A stretch of DNA of 52,919 nt from Myxococcales bacterium. Its GTDB lineage: Bacteria; Myxococcota_A; Polyangia; Polyangiales; Ga0077539. The stretch is from assembly GCA_013298625.1 (NCBI GenBank), contig JAAFIF010000039.1:1-52919 (forward strand). The letters run 5' to 3'. The stretch's first letter is position 1. Each line of letters starts with the position of its first letter. This document shows, piece after piece, positions 1-5,946 of this stretch. The notes under the pieces were generated by a model, which was not told the origin of the DNA, did no database searches, and saw only the letters and a program-made list of their open reading frames with translations. Position numbers and translations under genes: made by a program.

Positions 1-717
1 CGTCGCCGACCGCACCTGTCCGCCGGGCTCGACGGACAGGTCGTCCCAAAACGCCGCGAGCATTCCTTCGGGTGCGCCGGGGTCGGGAAGCGATGAGTTC
101 GAGTAGTCCGTGCTCGGCGAGCCCGCGGCGCTCGGCCACAGCTGCGCGATCCCGTTGGTGCTCGCGCTCCAGTGCGTCGCCGGCGCGCCGAAGTACGAAA
201 TCGCAAACGGCAGCATCGCGGGCGCGCTCATCGCCGCGTCGTCGCCGACGAGCTCCGGGATCGCCGTCGTCGTCAGCGCGTCGCACGTGGCGCCGCTCGC
301 CATGCGCACCGCGGTGTAGCCCCCCGCGCCGGTGCCTCCCTCGCCGGGCGGCGCGGCGTCGCCGACGGCCATCGCGTCGCTGCTCGCTGCGTCGACGATC
401 ACACCCGAGTCGAGCACGACACCGCTGTCGATCGAGACGCCCGAGTCGAGCACGACGCCGCTGTCCACGAGCACGCCGCTGTCCACGAGAACGCCGCTGT
501 CCACGAGCACGCCGCTGTCGATCCGTACACCGCTGTCCGTGCGAACGCCCGTGTCGACGTTGACGCCGCTGTCTGTGCCGACGCCCGAGTCTTGCGGCGC
601 GGTTCGATCCGCGGTCGCGTCGGCGCGGGGCGTCGTTCCAGAGTCTGCGGGAGGCAGCGTCGTGGGCGCGCACGCCGCGAGCGAGAGCACCGAGAGGGCA
701 ACGAGCGTTCGCTTCAT
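1..717 (-). CDS. Secreted lipoprotein with DSGV repeats and nidogen-like domain (3' end outside window)
   Basis: Reads off the left edge; 239 codons are visible and the C-terminus is missing. It starts at ATG 717 with a lipoprotein signal peptide (MKRTLVALSVLSLAAC, Cys 16 as lipidation site). Residues 43-110 are eleven hexapeptide units of the form x-x-D-S-G-V (one is DTGV), a flexible linker of the kind seen in myxobacterial surface lipoproteins. Residues from about 145 on (ISYFGAPATHWSASTNG, then a downstream FWDDL) resemble the domain with an SNG turn and an FWDDL motif found in many secreted bacterial proteins. It lies 87 bp downstream of the sigma/anti-sigma cluster on the same strand and could be its target or operon partner. 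The function is unknown; an exported surface or adhesion role is inferred. Confidence 0.85.
   Translation of the reverse strand, partial: MKRTLVALSVLSLAACAPTTLPPADSGTTPRADATADRTAPQDSGVGTDSGVNVDTGVRTDSGVRIDSGVLVDSGVLVDSGVLVDSGVVLDSGVSIDSGVVLDSGVIVDAASSDAMAVGDAAPPGEGGTGAGGYTAVRMASGATCDALTTTAIPELVGDDAAMSAPAMLPFAISYFGAPATHWSASTNGIAQLWPSAAGSPSTDYSNSSLPDPGAPEGMLAAFWDDLSVEPGGQVRSAT
388..591 (-). repeat. 18-bp tandem repeat encoding xxDSGV
   Basis: Eleven consecutive 18-bp units encode x-x-D-S-G-V in the lipoprotein linker. The central units (VLVDSGVLVDSGV) are nearly identical at DNA level, so copy number could change by slippage without breaking the frame. Confidence 0.85.
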
Positions 718-804
718 CGTTGCGATCGAGGGTAAGAGTTCGCTCGTCGGACTACAAACATCCGAGTGTTGCGATCCTCGCTCGTCGCGCCGAGGCGAAA
801 TTGC

Positions 805-1353
805 TCAACGCGGGACGAATCGCAGGATCAACGCGCTGTCGACGCCCGTCGAGTGCACGAGAAAAAACGGGTCCCCGGGCACCACGCTGTACTGCGTCTG
901 GTGCGTGCGTCCGCCGAGCGTGATCGAGACCGCCACGGACACGCGACGGCCGCGCGTGGGCGCGCCCAGCGAGACCCGGATGGTCCCGTTGTTGGGGATC
1001 GCGACGGCGGCGGGCGTCGCCTCGCTGAGCGCGAGCTGCGCGCGAGACACCAGTTCGATCTGCGAAAACGCCGTGAACGGCGGCCGCGCGAGCTGCGTGA
1101 ACCCGCGCAGCGCCGCGGCGATCCCGCCAGGGCCGTGCGAGCCTGCCATCACCACGACCTCGATCGACGAGATCGTGCTCGCCGCGGGACCGCCGGACTC
1201 TGGCGCCCCTGCGTCGCCCGAGGGGCTCTGCTGGGGCTGCGGCGTGTTCGATCGACGCTGGGCAAAACCTGCGGCGGGCTGCACCAGCATCGCCGCGCAC
1301 AGCGTCGCAGAGAGCCACTGAATCGCGCGCGTCGGGGAGGGCATCGAGGTCAT
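805..1353 (-). CDS. Secreted protein of unknown function, third gene of an ECF sigma operon
   Basis: 182 residues. ATG 1353 overlaps the TGA of the upstream anti-sigma-like gene (ATGA), so translation is probably coupled; an internal ATG at 1344 is an alternative start. The N-terminus looks like a Sec signal peptide (IQWLSATLCAAMLVQPAAGFAQ), giving a periplasmic or secreted product of about 155 residues. After a Gln/Pro/Gly-rich linker come short beta-strand-like segments (SSIEVVVMAGSHGPGGIAAAL, then TIRVSLGAPTRGRRVSVAVSITLGG). I do not recognise the family. Its position behind sigma and anti-sigma genes suggests a periplasmic sensor or modulator for that pair; this is inference. Confidence 0.8.
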   Translation of the reverse strand: MTSMPSPTRAIQWLSATLCAAMLVQPAAGFAQRRSNTPQPQQSPSGDAGAPESGGPAASTISSIEVVVMAGSHGPGGIAAALRGFTQLARPPFTAFSQIELVSRAQLALSEATPAAVAIPNNGTIRVSLGAPTRGRRVSVAVSITLGGRTHQTQYSVVPGDPFFLVHSTGVDSALILRFVPR

Positions 1354-2267
1354 CACAGTGCAGAGGCGCCCTTCGTCCCGTCGTCGATCCACACGACGGC
1401 GACCGTGCTGTGGTCGTCTTCGCCCGCGAGCGAAAACGCCGTAAACGACGCGCGGTCTCCGTCGACTTCGACCTTCTCGACCTCGCTGCCCTCGTCGGGC
1501 GTCGGGGCGGTGACGGTCGGGTTGGTCGTCGGTTGCGCGGCGGTGTTGCCGTGGTTCGCCGCGCTGTGCGTGGTCTGCGCCGCGTTGTTGTTGCTGTGGC
1601 CCGGGACGACCGTGTGCTGCCCGCGCATCGAGGGCTTGGGCCCTCCCGAGAGCGCGAGGATGGCCACGGCAGCCGCGGCGAAGGACGAGACCGCCGCAGG
1701 CGCGAGCCATCGACGCTTCGCCCCGACGCCCTTGGGCGCGAGCGGAACCACCTTCTCGACGACCCCGCTCGTGCGCGGGGCCTCTTCGACGCCGCGCATC
1801 GCGAGGTCCGTCACAGACTGCGCGAAGTCCTCGGGCAGCGCGGGGACGTAGGCCTCGGCCCAGGCCGTCATCACGGCGGCGCGAACAGACTCGTCGCGGG
1901 CCTCTGCGTCGACAGCGGCAGCGCACACGGACTGTGCGAAGTCCTCGGGAAGCGCGGGGACCATCGCGTCTTGCCACGCGGTCATCGCGCGGTGCGCGTC
2001 GTCTGCAGCGACGGCGGCCTCTGTGATCGAGCGCGCGAAGTCCTCGGGAAGCGCGGGGACGAACGCCGCTTCCCACGCGCCGGCGCGGTCGTGGGCGACG
2101 ACCTCGAGCATCACGGCGTCGGTGAAGTCCACAGCGAGCGGCGGGACGACGCGATCAGCCCACTCGACGAGCGCCGCGCGCGCCGAGGCCGAGAGCGCGT
2201 CGCGCTCGTACGCCGCAGCGTGGGTGGTGAACTCGTCGTCGTTGGGGTCGTCGCGTCGCTCGCTCAT
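1353..2267 (-). CDS. Putative anti-sigma factor with one membrane segment and ALPEDFA repeats
   Basis: 304 residues. ATG 2267 overlaps the stop of the sigma gene by 4 bp (ATGA). The N-terminal half repeats the motif V-P-A-L-P-E-D-F-A-x-S three times, plus a divergent VPPLAVDFTDAV copy, each followed by an Ala-rich helix. A single hydrophobic segment at about residues 188-208 (WLAPAAVSSFAAAAVAILAL) is followed by an Asn/Thr/Pro-rich, presumably periplasmic linker and a short C-terminal domain (ASFTAFSLAGEDDHSTVAVVWID). The topology, cytoplasmic N-terminus and outside C-terminus, is that of membrane-bound anti-sigma factors. There is no HxxxCxxC zinc motif, so it is not a classical zinc anti-sigma (ZAS) protein. 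The role rests on operon context plus topology. Confidence 0.75.
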   Translation of the reverse strand: MSERRDDPNDDEFTTHAAAYERDALSASARAALVEWADRVVPPLAVDFTDAVMLEVVAHDRAGAWEAAFVPALPEDFARSITEAAVAADDAHRAMTAWQDAMVPALPEDFAQSVCAAAVDAEARDESVRAAVMTAWAEAYVPALPEDFAQSVTDLAMRGVEEAPRTSGVVEKVVPLAPKGVGAKRRWLAPAAVSSFAAAAVAILALSGGPKPSMRGQHTVVPGHSNNNAAQTTHSAANHGNTAAQPTTNPTVTAPTPDEGSEVEKVEVDGDRASFTAFSLAGEDDHSTVAVVWIDDGTKGASAL

Positions 2268-2971
2268 GGCTCGCTCTCTTGAACGTCAGGGACTTCGTCT
2301 CCGAGCTGCTCCTTCAACAATTTCTGCATCTTTCGTCGCGCATGAAAGAGCCGCGACATGATGGTGCCCTTCGAGACGTCGAGGGCGATGGCCATCTCTT
2401 CGTACGAGAGGCCTTCGAGCTCTCGCAAGAGAATGACCGCGCGGTGGTAGGGCGGAAGCTGCTCGAGCGCCGCGTGCATGGCCTCGATGAGGCGCTTGCG
2501 ATCGAGCGTGGCGAACGGGTCCACCCCTTCGCGGCGGGGGACGAGCTCGTCCGGCGCTCCGTCGGTGTCGATGCTCTCGTCGAACTCGACGGCGCGGCCC
2601 GGAGAGCGCTTGCGCAAGAGGTCGATCGAGAGGTTGACCACGATGCGATAGAGCCAGGTCGAGAAGCTCGCTTGCCCTGCAAACTCTGCCCTGTGCCGAA
2701 ACACACGGATGAACGCCTCTTGAACGACCTCGCGGGCGTCTTCGGCGTTGCGCACGAGCCCGTACGCGACCGAGTTCGCTCGGCGCTGATGCCGCTCGAC
2801 CAGCTCGCGAAACGCGCGCGTGTCCCCGTTTGCCGCGCGCCCGAGGAGGGCGGCGTCGATCTCTCGATCGGAGGGTGCGGTCGAAGCAGCTGCATCACTC
2901 CCCTTGGACGGGGGCTCTGCCGTTGCATTCACCGTCGAATCGACTGCCTTCACGAGGGTAGGCCGGACCAC
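2264..2971 (-). CDS. ECF (RpoE-like) RNA polymerase sigma factor
   Basis: 235 residues, starting at GTG 2971; the first 35 or so residues are low-complexity, so an internal start is possible. Region 2 is clear at about residues 45-115 (FRELVERHQRRANSVAYGLV, VVQEAFIRVFRH, FSTWLYRIVVNLSIDLLRK). Region 4 is at about 165-220 (LEQLPPYHRAVILLRELEG, LSYEEMAIALDVSKGTIMSR), with the recognition helix before SRLFHARRKM. It is a group IV sigma factor for transcription in response to an envelope or similar signal. It heads a sigma / anti-sigma / secreted-protein cluster and diverges from the beta-helix gene at 3130. Such factors usually autoregulate, but I could not identify a confident promoter motif. 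Confidence 0.95.
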   Translation of the reverse strand: MVRPTLVKAVDSTVNATAEPPSKGSDAAASTAPSDREIDAALLGRAANGDTRAFRELVERHQRRANSVAYGLVRNAEDAREVVQEAFIRVFRHRAEFAGQASFSTWLYRIVVNLSIDLLRKRSPGRAVEFDESIDTDGAPDELVPRREGVDPFATLDRKRLIEAMHAALEQLPPYHRAVILLRELEGLSYEEMAIALDVSKGTIMSRLFHARRKMQKLLKEQLGDEVPDVQESEP

Positions 2972-3073
2972 GAGGCGACACTACCACGGCGCCTCGCGGG
3001 ACGCGCAGCGCGCGCGGCCGTCGGCGAACGCTGTCGACCGCCGAGCGACCGCGCGGGTAGTCTCTGTCGATTC

Positions 3074-3089
3074 GCGGCCTCGGGGCCGC
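3074..3089. promoter_or_regulatory. Inverted repeat in the divergent sigma / beta-helix intergenic region
   Basis: GCGGCC-TCGG-GGCCGC, a perfect 6-bp inverted repeat with a 4-nt centre. It lies about 40 bp upstream of the beta-helix gene and about 100 bp from the sigma gene start. It could be an operator or an RNA hairpin; chance is also possible at this GC content. Confidence 0.3.
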
Positions 3090-3129
3090 TCTTCTGTCCG
3101 TCTCTTCGATTGCTCGAAAGGGTGCTGTG

Positions 3130-4680
3130 ATGCAACGAGCCGCTACGTTTACTGCCGCCGCCACCGCGTTTGCGCTGACGATTGCCTCATCGAGCGCGCA
3201 CGCTGCGACGCTGCGGGTGGGCGCTGGGCAGATGTACACGACGTTGGCGAGCGCCCTGACGGCCTCGCGCGACGGGGACATCGTCGAGATCGTCGCGGGC
3301 ACCTACCGCGAAGAGGTCGTGATCGCCCGCAACAACCTCACGGTCCGCGCCGCGGACGGCGGTCGTGTGATCTTCGACCGAACGGGCATGCCCGTCACTG
3401 CGCAGGGCGGAAAAGGCATCTTCATCGTCGACGGCGCCAACGCGACCATCGAGGGGATCGAGTTCGTGGGCGCCGCGTGCACGAGCCGCAACGGGGCTGG
3501 AATTCGTTGGCAGGGCACAGGGACGCTCACCGTGCGCCGGTGCGTGTTTCGCGACAACGAAAACGGGATCCTCGGCGGAAACAACGCGGCCAACATCGCG
3601 GTCATCGAGAACAACGAGTTCGTCGGCAACGGCCGCGGCGACCTGGGCTTTACGCACAACCTCTACATCAACGAGATCGCCGAGCTTCGCTTCGTCGGCA
3701 ACTGGACGCACGCGCTGTACACCGCGGGCGCCGACGTCGGTCACCTCGTGAAGAGCCGCGCGCGCGCCAACTACATCCTCTACAACCGCATCACGGCTGA
3801 GAACAATTTCAGCTCGTACGAGCTTCAGCTCACCGGCGGCGGCCTCGCGTACATCATCGGCAACGTGATTCAGCAGGGCGGGATGACCCGCAACAGCGGG
3901 GTCATCTCGATCGGCGGCGACGGGACGCAGCACCCGGACATGGGCATCTACATCGCCAACAACACGATCGTAAACGACCTCGGCCGAGGCTCGTTCATCG
4001 CGATCAACGGCCACCCTGCGCTGCCTGTGCGCATCGTCAACAACCTGGTCGTCGGCACCGGGACGCTCATCACCGGCGGCATGCCCACGATGATGAACAA
4101 CGTCACGACCATGGCGCCCGGCTTCGTCAACGCGGCGATGTACGACTACCGCCTGACGATGGGCTCTGCTGCGGTCAACGCGGGCGTTGATCCGGGGATG
4201 GCGGGGGGCTTCTCGCTCTCGCCGACCAACGAGTACGTGCACCCGCGCAGCACAGTCACGCGCATGAGCGTGGGGGCGATCGACGTGGGCGCGTACGAGC
4301 TTGGCTCGATGGGGACCGACGCTGGAGTGGTCATCGACGCGAGCCGTCCGCCTGCGGATTCGGGGGTCGCTCCGGTGGACTCGGGCGTGGTGATGGACTC
4401 GGGGGGCGTTGTGCCGCCGGCGGACAGCGGGGTCGCTCCTGCGCAAGACACGGGCGTCGCGCCGCCGTCGGACAGCGCCGTGGTCCCTGTGATGGACGGC
4501 TCGTCCCCCGCGGACAGCGGAGCCGTCGCGCGCGACGCGTCCACCGCCGACGCAGGACCGGGCAGCGCCCCCGCAGGCTGCGGCTGCCGCGTCGATCAAC
4601 CGCACGCGCGCGCGCCGAAGGGCCTCGCGCTCTTGGCCATCGCCGCGCTCGCCCTCGCGCGTCGTCGCGCGCGCAAGTGA
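3130..4680 (+). CDS. Secreted right-handed beta-helix protein with MYXO-CTERM-type tail
   Basis: 516 residues from ATG 3130 (a GTG sits directly before it at 3127). It begins with a signal peptide ending near SSAHA. Residues 26-400 form a parallel beta-helix of the pectate-lyase/NosD type: an opening TLASALTASRDGDIVEIVAGTY motif, then repeated short strands with Asn ladders (IAVIENNEFVGNGRG, MGIYIANNTIVND). About residues 400-480 are a Pro/Asp/Ser/Gly/Val linker (PADSGVAP-type units). The last 33 residues are CGC, a hydrophobic stretch (LALLAIAALALA) and RRRARK, the layout of the MYXO-CTERM sorting signal handled by a myxosortase. Carbohydrate binding or cleavage is plausible from the fold and from the coupled esterase gene; no catalytic set is assigned. 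Confidence 0.88.
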   Translation: MQRAATFTAAATAFALTIASSSAHAATLRVGAGQMYTTLASALTASRDGDIVEIVAGTYREEVVIARNNLTVRAADGGRVIFDRTGMPVTAQGGKGIFIVDGANATIEGIEFVGAACTSRNGAGIRWQGTGTLTVRRCVFRDNENGILGGNNAANIAVIENNEFVGNGRGDLGFTHNLYINEIAELRFVGNWTHALYTAGADVGHLVKSRARANYILYNRITAENNFSSYELQLTGGGLAYIIGNVIQQGGMTRNSGVISIGGDGTQHPDMGIYIANNTIVNDLGRGSFIAINGHPALPVRIVNNLVVGTGTLITGGMPTMMNNVTTMAPGFVNAAMYDYRLTMGSAAVNAGVDPGMAGGFSLSPTNEYVHPRSTVTRMSVGAIDVGAYELGSMGTDAGVVIDASRPPADSGVAPVDSGVVMDSGGVVPPADSGVAPAQDTGVAPPSDSAVVPVMDGSSPADSGAVARDASTADAGPGSAPAGCGCRVDQPHARAPKGLALLAIAALALARRRARK

Positions 4681-5906
4681 ACCGCGCGTCGGTCGTCGCG
4701 TGCTGCTCGCTGCTCGCCCTCGCGGCGTGCGGCGGAGACACGCCCGTGCCCTCGCGCGACGCTGCGCCCGACGTCGCTGCGGACGTCGCCGACGACACGC
4801 TCGCAGCGACGGTGGACGCGCACGAAGACAGCGCGCTCGCCGACGCGACGGACGCTGTTTCTCCTGCGCATTCTCCGCCCGCCGAGCCTCCGCTCGGCCC
4901 TCCTGTGACGCCCGACGGGCTGCCCTGGCAGTGGGTGCCCGTCCCCGAGTCCCGGTGCATGAACGGGACGCCTACGGGCTTCGGCGTGAGCTTCTCTCGC
5001 ACGGGCTCGACGCGGGTGCTCATCGTGCTCGAAGGCGGCGGCTCGTGCTTCGACCTGACGACGTGCACCACGGGCACCGTGCACCAAGACGGCTTCAACG
5101 AGCTGACGTTTCGCACGGTGATCACCACCGTGGGGGCGAGCGCGACCTTCAACCGACTCAACCCGACCAACCCCTTCGCGGACTGGAACCACGTCTTCAT
5201 CCCCTATTGCTCGGGAGACTTTCACGCGGGCGACAACGCGCGGGGAGCCTTGGGCCGGATGCACGTGGGGTATCGCAATTTCGGCTATTTTCTCTCGCGG
5301 ATCGCGACGACGTTTCGCGCTGCGACCGCCGTCGTGCTCGCGGGGTCCAGCGCCGGAGGCTACGGCGCGACGCTCGAGTACGACCGCACCGCGCGCAGGC
5401 TCGCGCCGACTCCTGTGCACTTGCTCGCCGACTCGTCGCCCACGCCCACGACCGCGCTGCTCAAGCCCTGCCTGTCGCAGCAGCTCCGCGACGCGTGGAA
5501 CCTCGACGCGACCTCCCCCGCCGACTGCCCCGAGTGCCGCGGCCCGTCGGCCTCGCTGCACGAGAGCATGCGCTACCTGTTGCGGGCGTATCCGTCGCGG
5601 CGGTTCGCGTGGGTGTCGTCGCAGTTCGACACGGTGGTGCGGTCGTTTCTGGGCTACGGACACGGCGCGGTGTGCTCGGCGCCCGGGCTGATTCTGCCCA
5701 GTGATTTCAGGGACGAGCTGCTCGCGCTGCGGGGCTCGCTCGGCGCCGGGCACGCGGGCTTCAAGAGCTTCATCGCGCCCGGCGACACGCACACGTGGCT
5801 GCTCACGGACGTGCAGCTCGCGACCACGGTCGAGACCGTCGCGCTCTCGTCGTGGATCGCGCAGTTCGTCGCGGGGCAGCCGACGTGGAGGGACGTCGGG
5901 CGTTGA
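4677..5906 (+). CDS. Pectinacetylesterase/NOTUM-family lipoprotein
   Basis: 409 residues. GTG 4677 overlaps the TGA of the beta-helix gene (GTGA), indicating translational coupling. The lipoprotein signal is VVACCSLLALAAC followed by GGD. After a low-complexity spacer the pectinacetylesterase fold is recognisable: VLIVLEGGGSCFDLTTC near residue 118, FADWNHVFIPYCSGDFHAGDN, and the nucleophile elbow AGSSAGGYG near residues 221-229, whose Ser is expected to be catalytic. These are alpha/beta hydrolases that remove acetyl or acyl esters from polysaccharides, or lipids in Notum. With the coupled beta-helix protein it suggests a cell-surface polysaccharide-processing pair; the actual substrate is unknown. 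Confidence 0.88.
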   Translation: MNRASVVACCSLLALAACGGDTPVPSRDAAPDVAADVADDTLAATVDAHEDSALADATDAVSPAHSPPAEPPLGPPVTPDGLPWQWVPVPESRCMNGTPTGFGVSFSRTGSTRVLIVLEGGGSCFDLTTCTTGTVHQDGFNELTFRTVITTVGASATFNRLNPTNPFADWNHVFIPYCSGDFHAGDNARGALGRMHVGYRNFGYFLSRIATTFRAATAVVLAGSSAGGYGATLEYDRTARRLAPTPVHLLADSSPTPTTALLKPCLSQQLRDAWNLDATSPADCPECRGPSASLHESMRYLLRAYPSRRFAWVSSQFDTVVRSFLGYGHGAVCSAPGLILPSDFRDELLALRGSLGAGHAGFKSFIAPGDTHTWLLTDVQLATTVETVALSSWIAQFVAGQPTWRDVGR

Positions 5907-5946
5907 CCGGTCGAGCCGCGTGTTACCGTGCGCGGCAACTCGTCGA

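Noticed and set aside
388..591. Tandem array considered as CRISPR
   Set aside because: Units are 18 bp with no spacers and stay in frame as xxDSGV codons; no cas genes are present.
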